A DNA stretch of 64,000 nucleotides from Dipteris shenzhenensis (taxonomy: Eukaryota > Polypodiophyta > Polypodiopsida > Gleicheniales): NCBI GenBank assembly GCA_047967505.1, contig CM106539.1. One strand, 5' to 3'. Shown here one piece after another: positions 21,413-32,215 of this stretch; the stretch's first letter is position 1; each line of letters opens with the position of its first letter. The notes under the pieces are model-generated. The model had not been told where the DNA came from and did not search any database. It saw only the letters and a list, made by a program, of their open reading frames with translations. The translations under genes were made by a program, and so were the position numbers.

Positions 21413-22410
21413 GATGTCATTCCCTATCGGATGTAGAGAGGTATACTAATCCTTCCAACTGGTCATGTGGCACGATGCACCACTGTCAATAATCCATGGT
21501 TCTTCTGCAGGTACATGAATTGCCTCTGTGCAAATCTCCTCAATTGCTACGAATAGCTCTACTGGTACTGCTTGGGCACTGTTGCTGGACTCTTTCTTTA
21601 CTCCGTTCTTCTCATCTGCAATCTTCTTTTGGCACTCATTCTACTTGTGCCGTGCCTTGTTGCAATAGAAGCACTTGATCTTCTTCTTTCTCTTTTTATC
21701 ATCAGAAGAAGATGGGTTACTAGAGTCCTTACCCTTACCTTTCTTTGATCTAGCTGAGAAAGCCGAATCTTCTCCAGTCCTCATCTTTTAACGCATCTCC
21801 TCCTCCAAAAGCATTGCGCTGAAATCCTCAAAGTTGAGCGGTAGATTTTTGTTATGCGTATTCAGTGCCGTAACAAGACCGTCGTACTTTGGTGGGAGAA
21901 TTCGTATGCACCTTCGTGTTAGATTCTCGCTGGTGATGGTGATGCCAATCGCAATCATCTGATCGTGCAGATTCTTCACCCTGGTGATGAACTTCTATGC
22001 CGCTTCAGACTCAGACAGTTTCTCGTTCGTGAGTTGAGTCTCCAGATTGTGAATCTGCATCTGATTCGTGGTCTTGTACTGATTTTTCAAAACCGTCCAT
22101 GCCTCCTCCGCTGTGGTGACATGTTGAATTAATGCCATGACAGAGTCACTTACACTCCAGACAATAGAACACAGTGCATCTACATTTCTTCTTGTCCACG
22201 CAAGAATCTCATCTGCAGTTGGTACTATCTGTTGTCTTGCATTGGCTGGATCCGGTCTTGCAACCGGCTTCATGTCCACCCAATAGCAGTATCCCAAAGC
22301 TGGTATGCACTTAGGATGGTCTTCATCTTGAACTTCCAGAGTGGATAGTTAGTGCCGTCCAACTTTCCGCTTTCGCCGAACGATGGGATTCGTAGTCTTG
22401 TGGGTTGGGC
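21413..22410 (-). pseudogene. Copia gag, zinc knuckle and protease
   Basis: Minus strand. Gag starts in one frame with GKLDGTNYPLWKFKMK near 22335-22375 and passes to a second frame at about 22290 (VARPDPANARQQI..WTVLKNQYKTTNQ). A UBN2-type gag body follows to 21788 with stops. The zinc knuckle CFYCNKARHK.NEC (CX2CX4HX4C, one stop) lies at about 21630-21675. The protease active site WIIDSGASCHMT is at about 21465-21505. The order is as expected for copia. Confidence 0.8.
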
Positions 22411-22586
22411 CATCTCTCACAATCTGCTCGCAAACAGAAACGCACTACCAAATCTTCTTGCTAGAGTCCAGGCTCTGATACCATGTAAGAAAACAATACA
22501 ACATCTGTGCTCAATAGATAACAGGATCTCGTATGCAAGAGAGAAAAGCAAATAGTATGAACAATAAAAAATTTAATTACTGTAAA

Positions 22587-22980
22587 TTAAAGAGGAACGT
22601 TCAAACCAATAGGCCTTGTATTGGGCCCATACCAAGCAAATAAGATGGTTTGTAGATCCTCCTTCTCTTCACCATCTTATGTCGGTCAATCAAGGAACGT
22701 TCAAACAAGCTCTTACACGAGCTTGAGCAATGTTAGATATCAATGCTCCACTCTCGTGTAACTACGTGGGAACCAGCTAACTCTACTTGTAAGCCCCCAT
22801 ATGAGGAGAAGGCATTTGAGTAGCTCGGTTATCCTCTTTAAAGATGGTTGAAGAGATAGTATGAGCCCAATACAAGGAGTGGAAGAGGAAGGTGAAGAGA
22901 ATTTGTAGATCCTCTTTAAAGATGGTGAAGAGATAGTATGAGCCCAATACAAGGAGTGGAAGAGGAAGGTGAAGAGAAGG
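22587..22980. repeat. Scrambled LTR region with inverted LTR end and tandem duplication
   Basis: 22731-22834 is the outer end of the same LTR (TGTTAGATATC...) but on the opposite strand to 22484-22586. Left of it, 22670-22730 matches, in reverse complement, the flank of the solo LTR at 59751-59810. 22835-22990 holds a roughly 80-bp tandem duplication (ctctttaaagatggt...gaagagatagtatgagccc). Confidence 0.7.
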
Positions 22981-23700
22981 AGGATCTACGATAGGTATGA
23001 GCCCAATACAAGGCCTACATGATCAAGGATCACAAGATCTTATACCAACAGGCCAGAAGATCTCAGGAAGACAGGTGCTTCCAAGGATATGACAACCCAA
23101 CCCGGTTCAAGAAGGTAAACCTGGTGTCAGAAGGTTAGGACCCCCAACTGGTATTCATTGCAGACGATCTCACCTACAATGAGGAGAATGATTTAATAGC
23201 CCTCCTTTGAGAGTACAAGGACTGTATAGCCTAGAAATACATAGATTTGAAAGGTGTGCTCGCTAAAGTCATGTAGCACATGATACCCATGCTTGACAAC
23301 GCTAGGTTGGTGCATCAACATCCCTACCCTATGAATCCCAAATATGTGCTCATAGTGAGAGAGGAGATCCAAAAACTCATAGATGCAGGATTCATCTATG
23401 AGATCGAGCATACAGATTGGGTGTCACCATTGTGATAGTCTTGAAGAAGAATGGAAAGATTTGAGTATGCATGGATCTGAAAAAAGTTAATGCCACCACC
23501 AGGCACAACCACTACCCCTTGCCATTCATAGAACATGTCTTGGAAAGGGTAGCTAGAAAGGAAGCCTATAGCTTCCTACAAGGATTCTCTAGGTACAATC
23601 AAGTGTCCATCGCTTTGCAGGATCAACAAAAAATGCCTTCGCAACCGAGTGGGGTGTGTATGTAGCTAGAGTAATGATATTTGGGCTTATCAATATGCCT
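22980..23700 (+). pseudogene. Ty3-gypsy reverse transcriptase (continuation of the element broken at 18.63 kb)
   Basis: Reading across frames gives VFIADDLTYNEENDLIALL, EYKDCIA.KYIDLKGV, MNPKYVLIVREEIQKLIDAG, WVSPIVIV-like, CMDLKKVNATTRHNHYPLPF and YSFLQGFSRYNQVSI. These are the successive blocks of Ty3 reverse transcriptase in the Tat/Athila style. The catalytic FLDDF block is distorted near 23760 (VFLDDICM-like). Many in-frame stops are from single changes. Together with 16990-18630 this shows the copia element split the Ty3 element. Confidence 0.8.
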
Positions 23701-24555
23701 GCCACTTCCAACAGTTGATGATCACCATCTTCAAGGAGTACCTAAGGGACTTCATGGAAGTATTCTTGGATGACATATGCATGGGATGATCACCTAAGAT
23801 ACTTGAGATTGGTCCTAGAAAAGTGTTGGCTATATTGTAAATCCCTGAATCCCCTTAAGTGCCAATTTTGGGTCAAACATGGCATGATTCTCAGCCACAT
23901 AGTGTCCTAGAATGGTATCTCCATGGACTATGACAAGATCAAGCTCATTCTAGAGTTACCACCCCCCACAAATGCCAAGGGAGTGTAGTGATTTATTGAC
24001 TAGACAGGCTACTATCGAAGGTTCATTTTGTTCTATGCAGAATAGCTCGGCCACTATACAAACTATTAGCAATCTTTGAGTGATTGAGGAATGTTAGAAA
24101 TCCTTCAAAACCCTCAAGCTAGTGCTTGCCACTGCACTAGGATTATGAGCCCTGGACTAGAATCTGATATTCCTCCAATTTTGCTATCGGGTGTGTGTTA
24201 GCCCAACCAGGGGAGTATAACCTGGACTACCCTATGTACTTTGCTAGCCCACAATTAAACGATGCCGTGGTCAACTACACAACAACAGAGAGAGAGGGCC
24301 TGCTGACCATGGTCTATGCAGTCAAAAGTTTAGGCATTACTTGTTAGCCAACAAGTTCGTCTTTTTTGTGGACCATCAAGCACTATAGTCTTTGGTCAAC
24401 AAGCCATGCATGATGGGACGCATCACCAGGTTCTCAAGGATCCCAAATGGCGAAGCTTCAATGGGTGTCAAAGATGATGTTCCCAATGCTTCCCTATTCC
24501 TCATCAATATCACCCTGACTGGGCGGTCGAAATCGACCACTACCTAGCCAATAGA
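23700..24555 (+). pseudogene. Ty3-gypsy RNase H region, heavily decayed
   Basis: Recognisable wording is YYRRFILFYAE near 24010 (reverse transcriptase/RNase H connection), VVNYTTTEREGLLTMVYAVK near 24270-24330, and VDHQALQSLVNKP near 24370-24410. These fit the RNase H end of the polyprotein; the rest is disrupted by stops. Confidence 0.65.
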
Positions 24556-25487
24556 TTGCCTCTAAACAAAGCCCTCAAGAAAGACAGAGCCCACAAACTC
24601 ATCAAGGATGCAGCGCTGTATCAGTTATTTGCATGCCAATTGTACCGCATGGGCAAGGATGGCATCATGGGTAGATGCATGTGCAAGCACGAATACATTG
24701 ATGTGCTCGAAGAACCCACTTTAGGATTGCAGGAGGACATTTTGCCGTTGACGTTACATGTAAGGTGCTGCAGGCTAGCCTTTGGTGTTCGACTCTCTTC
24801 AGAGATGCAACTGAATTTATCAAGCGGTGTGACAGTGTGCGTAAATCCCACATAAAGTGGACATGATGGCCTTAACAGAAATATTGACCGATCAGCCCTT
24901 TAAGAAATGGGGCATAGATTTTATTGGACCAATAAGCCCAGAAGCTAAAGGAATAGGGGCCAGATATATTATTTTGGCCATAAATTACACCAAGTGGGTA
25001 GAAGGGAGAGCCACCGGGAAAGCTGATGCGAGATCCACTGCTAAGTTCTTATACAAGCAAGTCATCGCACGGTTTGGACATCCATTAGAGCTGGTCAGTG
25101 ATAGGGGAACTCATTTCCTCAATGAAACTATAGCGATCTTGACCAGTGAATTCCTGATTATACATAGGAAATCAATGCCATATTATCCCATGGCAAATGG
25201 AGGCAGTTGAGAGCTCGAATAAAACTTGCTACAAGATTATAACTTGCACAGTGGAGGCCAATTGTACCGACTGGGAACATAAGCTCATTGCAGCCTTGTG
25301 GGCCTACCGAACATCTTATAAAGTAGCCACAAACTGTACCCTCTTTAGCCTAGCCTTTGGGGTGGAGGCAATTATGCCAATGGAGTATGTAGTACCTAGC
25401 ATCTGCATTACAGTTAAGGAGAGGCTCATTGGGAATGCCTTGACGGAGTGCTTGATCGATCTTGAAAAGCTTAATGAGACAAGATTG
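24556..25487 (+). pseudogene. Ty3-gypsy integrase, left part
   Basis: LFRDATEFIKRCD-like wording near 24800 is the end of the zinc-binding segment. The core follows at 24857-25210: FKKWGIDFIGP (first Asp), HPLELVSDRGTHF (second Asp), and YYPMANGG.VESSNK, which keeps the third acid in a frame with a stop. 25240-25487 reads WEHKLIAALWAYRTSYKVAT, a Tat-type signature. The sequence is cut after NETRL by copy B and resumes at 28219. Confidence 0.85.
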
Positions 25488-25822
25488 TGACAAAGTGCGG
25501 ATCATACTTAGCCTAGTGCACACAAGATCAGCGAAAGAACTAAGGAGGCTCAAAGCACACTAAATAAGACATGAGAGGGAGATTAAAAACCTATATCTCT
25601 TACAATGTGTGTTCAACAATACATGATAGGCCTCTTATATAGAGAGTGCCCTTTGAATAGTCAACCATGTGGGATCCTCTCATCCACATCTCTCCTTATG
25701 GATATCCTTGATCCACATCTTCACATCATGTAGTCCACATCCTAGGGTGGCTACTTTGATTCTTTCCTATACCATACCTTAGTCCTTTAATCTATGTGCT
25801 CATGGCACCACAACTCTCAATA
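25488..25822 (-). repeat. 3' LTR of copy B
   Basis: 335 bp. The first 27 or so bases in element orientation match the LTRs of A and C (TGAGAGTTGTGGTGCCATGA), but the middle of the LTR differs, so B is a separate subfamily. Confidence 0.85.
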
Positions 25823-26035
25823 CCTCCCCTTGGTGCCATGATCCATTGGCTACTGCAAGGTGGTCATATGTGAGTTACAAATCCATCACCTCCCCTTAGT
25901 GCATGCATTGCTACTTAAGGTGGTCAAGTTTGCTTTACATGTCAATACCTCCCCTGGGTGCTTTCATAGCTACTCTCAGGTGGTCAGGCTTGATTTACAA
26001 AACATGTGGGCTGAAGGTGGCAAGGATTTTGCTTT

Positions 26036-26482
26036 TCAATGCTTCATGTCGATGGCATTCACTTCTCTGCTTGACGTAGCTTGATGCATGATGATTTGTT
26101 CTTCCATGTGCCTTAATGCTTTATGTGTGGATGCCATGTTCTGTGTTATGGTCATCTCATGCACTTGTGCTTCTGGCATGCTTTTTGCGTTCATGCGTTG
26201 ATTTGTCATTTGTTGCAAAGGTCTTACTAATTGATTTCTTACAATATTGGTAGTGTCTAATTGCGTACAATGATTCTGATCTAATAGACACATAGAGCTC
26301 AAAAAGACAATCATTTTTCCTTTTTGGAGCATGTGCAAATTCCTCTTGGATTGCAAGTTATGCCTTGTCGAAGTTTTTGTGAAGAAGAGGGCCTTGATGA
26401 TGTGGCACATGGATTCACATGTAGAATTCAAACTGTGCTTAGCAAGAGGCTGTGTGCTTAGAAGGCACTGCTGATTGTGCAT
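26036..26482 (-). CDS. Short ORF of copy B, counterpart of the copy A ORF
   Basis: A 148-codon open frame, the longest of the three. It includes LQKGKMIVFLSS followed by QLDTTNIVRNQLVRPLQQM and STHKALRHMEEQ, which it shares with A (8454-8705) and C (58763-59188). Open frames in three copies that have diverged in nucleotide sequence suggest past translation. The function is unknown. Confidence 0.4.
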   Translation of the reverse strand: MHNQQCLLSTQPLAKHSLNSTCESMCHIIKALFFTKTSTRHNLQSKRNLHMLQKGKMIVFLSSMCLLDQNHCTQLDTTNIVRNQLVRPLQQMTNQRMNAKSMPEAQVHEMTITQNMASTHKALRHMEEQIIMHQATSSREVNAIDMKH

Positions 26483-27878
26483 GCTGATGTGGCATAACTA
26501 ACCTTAACTAAACCATGGTGTGTTAAGTTAACCATACCCTGATTGAGCCTTATCTGCCACGTGGCAAAATTTTAACCAAAGCAATAATCTAACCTAGAAT
26601 TAACAACGGTCTGCCATGTGTCTTTTCCTAAGGTTTGAGACCTTGGAGAAGCTCAGAAATAATGATGGCGTGGTGAAGTCGCGACCTCTGTGGTGGAGGT
26701 GCAGAGCCGGGAAGATCTGTGCATGGACTCAGGGCTGTTTTTTTTGGAGGCTTGCCATTGGAATTCTGCAACACCGATCCATTCCGTCCCTCATCATCAT
26801 TGCACCGGCTGTTAAGAGCCACTGGAGGTCACTGCTTGAGTAGTCGCTGGCTGCGCTACCTCTTGGTCGATGGTGATGGTTGAGGAGAAAGGCTCCATGG
26901 ATTGCATCTCAAGGTCTCACATATTCACAACACATCTTGCGAGAGCTCACATAGTGGATCTACCTAAGAATCTGCTCTGCTGCTAGTGCTGCTTGTTTGC
27001 ACTCCCACCACGGTTGTTTGTAGGTTGTGGGCTCTTCTGGTTGTTGGGCGCTTGGAGTAGCAAGAACATAAGGTCTAGAAGAGCTTGGGAGCACATTCAC
27101 GCTTGGAGATGCTGCTCGTTGACGGAAGCCTGTTGGTGGTTGTTGGCTATGGCATTGTGGCTTATTGGAGCTAGTAGACGAGAATCTTGGAGCCTTGGAG
27201 TGCCTTTGATATAGAGCTGAAGTTCTGCTACTAAAGGTCATGGAGAGTTCGTCGGCTACTGATGGAGTCGAGGGTGTTAAGACCAAGTTTGATGCCCCAT
27301 GTTGGCTGTAGAGGAAGTCGTTGTGCCTGGCTTATCGAGACGACTTGCAAAGATATGATGGGCTAGCTGATGGGCTTGCACACTTGGCGCTTCAAAGCTT
27401 CAGTGAAGTCGAAGGAGCTAAAAGAAGTGGGCTGGAGCCGTGGGCATGTGGGTGGAGGTGCAGCTGGGTAGCTCCAAGTTTCTACAGCATCGTTGATGGA
27501 ATGCTTTGTTGGAGATGGCCTGCATTGGAGGAGTGGAAGCCGATGTTGGTAGTTGCTTGATAGGTCGATCTTTCTTTCTCGGAGCTAGATCTTCCCTAAC
27601 TCTGTCTCACAAACTGAATAAATGGAATCCTCACAAATCTCTCACGTAGAAATCTCTCTATCGCGAATGATGGAAATTTCTTGAGAACAAATCTCTCAAG
27701 AACAACTCTCACTCTCAATGAAATGGAATGTAAATTTTCTCTCAAAAGGAATCGATGAATCTCTCACTGGAAGTGGACTCTCACGGAGAACACTCAAGAG
27801 AACTCTCAATCTCACAATCTCTCTCGCACTCTCAAGAATCGCAATGCCTTAGCGGAAGGCAAGGGAGCTGTGATACCA

Positions 27879-28213
27879 TGACAAAGTGTGGATTGCACTT
27901 AGCCTAGTGCACACAAGATCAGTGGAAGAACTAAGGAGGCTCAAAGCACACTAAATAAGACATGAGAGGGAGATAACAAACCTATATCTCTTGTAATGTA
28001 TGTTCAATAATACATGATAGGCCTCTTATATAGAGAGTGCCCTTTGAATACTCAACCATGTGGGATCCTCTCATCCACATCTCTCCTTGTGGATATCCTT
28101 GATCCACATCTTCACATCATGTAGTCCACATTCTAGGGTGGCTACTTTGATTCTTTCCTATACCATACCTTAGCCCTTTAATCTATGTGCTCATGGCACC
28201 ACAACTCTCAATA
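27879..28213 (-). repeat. 5' LTR of copy B
   Basis: 335 bp, next to the primer-binding site on its left and the second GATTG on its right. Confidence 0.85.
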
Positions 28214-28218
28214 GATTG

Positions 28219-28290
28219 CGTGCAGCCTACTGCCTCTGGGTGGAAAAGACACGGTGCAAGAAATGGTTCGACCGCAATAGGTACCCCTAA
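28219..28290 (+). pseudogene. Ty3-gypsy integrase, right part after copy B
   Basis: After removal of copy B and one GATTG, the frame runs on without a shift: NETRL joins RAAYCLWVEKTRCKKWFDRN, the usual continuation of Ty3 integrases (LE..R..A..HLE..K.R...WFDR). It ends at a stop at 28288-28290. Confidence 0.85.
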
Positions 28291-28470
28291 ATCTCACTAT
28301 CCCTTCAGTACACACTATCAACGGTCAACTCTTAAGTACATTAGGATATGTGGACTTGAGACTAATGGTTGTTCGCCAGGAAGTAGAGATCCACTTTTAT
28401 GTTCTCCCCACAGAAGTGACTGATGAGCAAATGATATTGGGAAGGACCTGGTAACACACTATTTAAAATT
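28291..28470 (+). pseudogene. Retroviral protease-like fragment
   Basis: One frame reads VNGQLLSTLGYVDLRLMVV...EIHFYVLPTEVTDEQMILGRTW. The final ILGRTW and the alternating hydrophobic pattern fit the second half of a Ty3 protease. Protease belongs before reverse transcriptase, so this piece probably comes from another element joined here. The resemblance is partial. Confidence 0.35.
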
Positions 28471-29100
28471 TTTAGACTTTCTCTCCTAGTTTGGACTGTT
28501 TTTGGAGCATATCCTCTCCACTCAACTTCACTTAGTGAGCTCATAAATGGGTCGCTTTTTTACAAATATGGCCTTATTAAGCTAAAAAGTCAAGTGGTGA
28601 CCTCTAATTTAAAAGAAAAGGCTCAATGAAGCTATAATTCCCAAACTTGTGCATGGTGCCCCCATCCAATAACTATAATAATAATAATAGTAGTCTCCTA
28701 ACTCTAGTTCAATTTTAACACTATGAAGTGAAAATATGACACCGTATGAAAAGAGTTTGTTGAATTCAACATATAAGTGGTGTATAGATACACCATTTTT
28801 TTGAAAAAAAAGAGTTTGTTGAATTCAATATATAAGTGGTGTATAGATACACCCTTTTTTTTAAAAACAAAGCATACAATACATTATCTTATTGGTTGTG
28901 TATAGATACACCATTTTTATGGAAAAAAACATACAAAACATTATCTTATGCATCTGAATCTCGTTCAGAGTCATCAGATTCATGTAATGTATTTGTGCTT
29001 GATGGGTCAAGTCTTGCCAAATGATGTTTAATATGGACACAACTTGGATCAGGGATTGTGATACATTTTTCAACATTGTATCCATGCTTCTTTTTAAAAC
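28471..29100. repeat. Anonymous AT-rich DNA with three small hairpin repeats
   Basis: ggtgtatagatacacc, a perfect 7-bp-arm hairpin, occurs at 28779 and 28838 and as (g)tgtgtatagatacacc near 28897, about 59 bp apart. They sit in a repeated unit with aagagtttgttgaattcaa and a poly(T) or poly(A) stretch. Confidence 0.6.
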
Positions 29101-29116
29101 TTTGTGTCCTCAATTT

Positions 29117-29960
29117 CTAGCAATGAATAATGCTACTGACTTCCACCTCTGTTAATCCCTCATTATTTGGAACCCATTCACGTTTCTTTTGCAAGCATCC
29201 CTCATAGAGTTGTTTTATTGTATATCTTCTTGGGAGATTTTTCAATGGCTTTGGTTCATACCATAAAGCTGTGAATGTTATAGGAGTTCCCTTGTCATCC
29301 CTTTCTATCTTAGCAACCTTTGCAACCCAAATTGGGACCTTGGTCATCCAACTCTGAACCTGGATCAAATGCCCAAACTGCAACAAATAGACCCTCTTCA
29401 ATCTCTTTAGATGGTATAAACTCTGGTAAGGGTTTGTCTCCCTTCTTGCCACAATATTTTCGAGGTAAAAGGCATTCCTTTGCTTCCTCCATATCTACTA
29501 ACATATTTATATCCAAAGGAAAACTTGCTGACCTAGCTTGTTCCGGCCAAAAGGATTCACAGTATTCAATGCTCATTAAGTTTTCTTGTCTTTCCAAAGA
29601 TTGGATAAGTGCTTCAATTGATTTAATTGTCTCCAAATTCTTAGATGATTGCTCAAGATATTTATGCATCATACTTTGAAGTGGTTTAATGAAGGCTTTC
29701 AAGCCTTTCATTTCATCTATGTCAAGTGATTTGTTTTTTGCAAGAACAAATCTAGTTTCCTCCAATGGAATTATTCATTGTAATAAAGCATATGACTCAC
29801 TCCATAAATGATCTCCATCTACCGAGTAGTGCTTTCATTGCATCACTGGAATATTGTTTATGCATGTGAAACCGAAATTAGTGTGGATTTGTATGTCCTA
29901 TTAGGGCATCATCTCCTGTTTGTAAATGCGGCTCTATGAATGCTCTCCAATCTACCATAA
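29117..29960 (-). pseudogene. Unrecognised decayed gene
   Basis: The minus strand gives three linked coding-like pieces: WRAFIEPHLQTGDDALIGH...DAMKALLGRWRSF near 29850-29955, an open frame at 29310-29765 with MKGLKAFIKPLQSMMHKYLE and VAVWAFDPGSELDDQGPNLG, and a shifted frame from about 29330 to 29117 with VAKVAKIERDDKGTPITFTA and LWYEPKPLKN. The VAVWA...VAKV...WYEP run reminds me of small beta-barrel modules in transposon-borne plant proteins, but I cannot name a family. Two frameshifts are present. Confidence 0.35.
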
Positions 29961-29962
29961 TC

Positions 29963-31047
29963 GAGCGAGCCGCCGCAGTGAGTAGGGTTGCATGAGTGAA
30001 TGGCATTAGCTTATAGTAGCAAGCAATCGGGCCTCAGGGAGTTTGTGGAGGAAAGTGGAGGCAAATAAGACCTGTAGGCTGTGAGGCAGCAAGGAATCAA
30101 GCCCTATAGGCAGCAAGCAGGGGCCAACACGTTAGTCGAGGAGCGAACGATAATACAGGGTGTAATAGCAGAACTGGCAGGAGATAAATGCAGTCTGCAA
30201 AGAGCGGTGGTTGAGGCAAATGATGGAGAAAAAAGCGAGGGGGAGAACTTGAGCAAGGCGACACTAGTTTGGAGTAGGGGATCAGACGTCAGTTAGTGGC
30301 ATCACAGGAAAAGAAATGAGTGAGACGAGGAGGGGGTTTTCTTATAGGAAGCTTGGTTAGTCGAGAAGCGAATCGATTGAAGGGAGGCACAAGACAGGAA
30401 AGTAATCGAAAATTTAAAGTTAGGGAAGGGAAGGGATTAGTCAAGGGGTTAGTTTGGGTTGGGTTAGGGTGGAGGCAGATAATCGATGGCGATGATGAGG
30501 ATGAAGGTTTGAGCCTTGAAGGCATGGCAGTCGAAGGTACAATCGGGCGAGCCACCACAGCGAGTAGGGTTGCATGAGTGAAAGGCATTAGCTTGTAGTA
30601 GCAAGCAATCGGGCCTTGGGGAGTTTGTGGAGGAAAGTGGAGGGAGATAAGAACTATAGGCTATGAGGCAGCAAGCAAACATGCCCTATAGACAGCAAGC
30701 AGGGGCATGTTAGTCGAGGAGTGAACGATAATACAACGTGTAGTAGCAGAAGTGGCTGGAGATAAATGGAGTCTGCGAGGAGTAGTGGTCGAGGCAAATG
30801 ATGGAGCAAAAAGCTAGGGGCAGAACTTGAGCAAGGTGACACTAGTTTAGAGTAGGGGATCAGACGGCAGTTAGTCGCATCACAAGCAAAGAAATGAGTG
30901 AGACGAGGAGGGGGTTTCTTATAGGAAGCTTGGTTAGTCAGGAAGCGAATCGGTTGAAGGGAGGCACAAGATAGGGAAGTAATCGAAAAGTTAAAGTTAG
31001 GTAAGGGAAGGGATTAGTCGAGGAGAGAGTTTGGGTTGGGTTAGGGA
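29963..31047. repeat. 582-bp tandem duplication
   Basis: gcgagccgccgcag...gggttgcatgagtga starts at 29963 and again at 30545. The second copy can be followed for about 500 bp to 31047, where both show gtttgggttgggttaggg. The copies differ at many positions, so the duplication is old. Open frames here on either strand are not conserved between the copies and are not called. Confidence 0.85.
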
Positions 31048-32215
31048 AGTGTTAACGCTAAGTGGAGTAAAGTTAAGGGAGAAAATAAGAGAATTAGGAG
31101 AAAATAAGAGACTTAGGAAAATAACGAGAATTAGGGGAAAAAAGGTTAGCAAGGAGAATATTTAGGAAATATCATTTAAGGACAAATAGGCAAAAATAAG
31201 AGAGAGAGAGAGAGAGAGACAGAGAGACACATAGAGATTAGGAAAAACAAGGGAGGGGGTGGAAAGGATACAAAAAGGTCATCACGAGGTTGGCATTTTG
31301 TAAAAGATTGCAGAATACATAATTGCACAAAATTTTTTGCTTTGATAAGTCGTAGCAAGCATCACTTTTATTTAATAGGGGAGTCCGTATACCTAGCACC
31401 ATCCAACAAGAAAAGTGTGGTGAGAACCAATGTAAACCTTAGTTGGGAAGACACGTGTCATAAACACCCCTTCCTTGTTATCAGGGTCACAATAAAATTA
31501 ATCACTTAACTACAAACCTATAAAGCTCTAATGTAAATATATGATTTGTGACATTGAGTGGAGTGAGTCTGTGCTTAGGGGAAGGGTATTATAAAAAGGC
31601 AAAGATTTATGGAGCATTAAAGAGAGAAGTTTATGAGGAAGAACTATTTAGAATGTTAAAAAAGGGGGGAAAAGAGGGTTAGAGGTTAAAATAGGGAGAA
31701 GGCCATGTAAGGTTTTAATAAATGAATTTAAATGAAATGTTAATGGTATTAGATGTAAATGGGCATGGGAGAGCATATATCATTACGATCATAGAAGGTG
31801 GGGAGGGTAAAAGAGAGAATTAGCATTAAGAATTAATGAGACAAGGAGGATTAGAAGGGGTGGTGAAAATAAAGGTCAAGGGAAAGAGAAACAAATAAAA
31901 AGAATTAAAGGAGAGAAAATAAGGGCAGGGGGGATTAGTCGTAAAGAAAGAAGTATAGGAGAAAATAAAGCTAAGAGAAAGTTGCCAAAGTATAGTATAA
32001 TGTTGATGAAATTAAAAAAGAATAGATGAAAAAAACAAGTAAAGAATCTAAGCGAGAAATTAAGTAGAAAAAGACCTTTAAGGGAAATTATCGATATAGA
32101 AGGGGGAGAGATTTTCAAGGTAGAGAATGAAGAAGAAGATAGGAATGAGGGAGCCTATGAGTCAATGGTTGAGATAATCCAAAGAGAGAAACAAGCGAGT
32201 ACAAGTACTGGTGAG
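31048..32215. repeat. Purine-rich tract
   Basis: The plus strand is dominated by A and G (gagaaaataagagaattagg and similar), including a (GA)n run at 31201-31221. No gene is supported. Confidence 0.6.

Larger units (their letters stand above)
18631..22586 (-). mobile_element. Ty1-copia retrotransposon with 712-bp LTRs, internally deleted
   Basis: Minus-strand element. The 3' LTR is 18631-19342; next to it the minus strand shows a polypurine tract (gacattgagggggg). Domains follow in copia order toward higher coordinates: RNase H, a tail of reverse transcriptase, integrase, GAG-pre-integrase, protease, zinc knuckle and gag. The primer-binding site TGGTATCAGAGCC is at 22471-22483 (minus strand). 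The 5' LTR starts at 22484 but matches the 3' LTR only to about 22586, after which the locus is scrambled. It is inserted in the Ty3-gypsy element described at 16990-18630 and 22980-25487. Confidence 0.9.
25488..28213 (-). mobile_element. Complete non-autonomous copia-like LTR element, copy B
   Basis: Two 335-bp LTRs (25488-25822 and 27879-28213), minus orientation. The target duplication is GATTG at 25483-25487 and 28214-28218. The primer site TGGTATCACAG lies on the minus strand at 27868-27878, and the polypurine tract ccaaggggagg lies next to 25823. In element orientation both LTRs start TATTGAGAG (not TG) and end TTTGTCA. LTRs differ at about 16 positions by eye, so B is older than A. The interior (about 2.06 kb) shares sequence with A and C, and no gag-pol is present. 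Confidence 0.9.

Noticed and set aside
26616-27560. Several open frames of 60-110 codons inside copy B
   Set aside because: They are scattered over both strands, not shared with copies A and C in frame, and hold no domain; only the ORF near the 3' end is shared.
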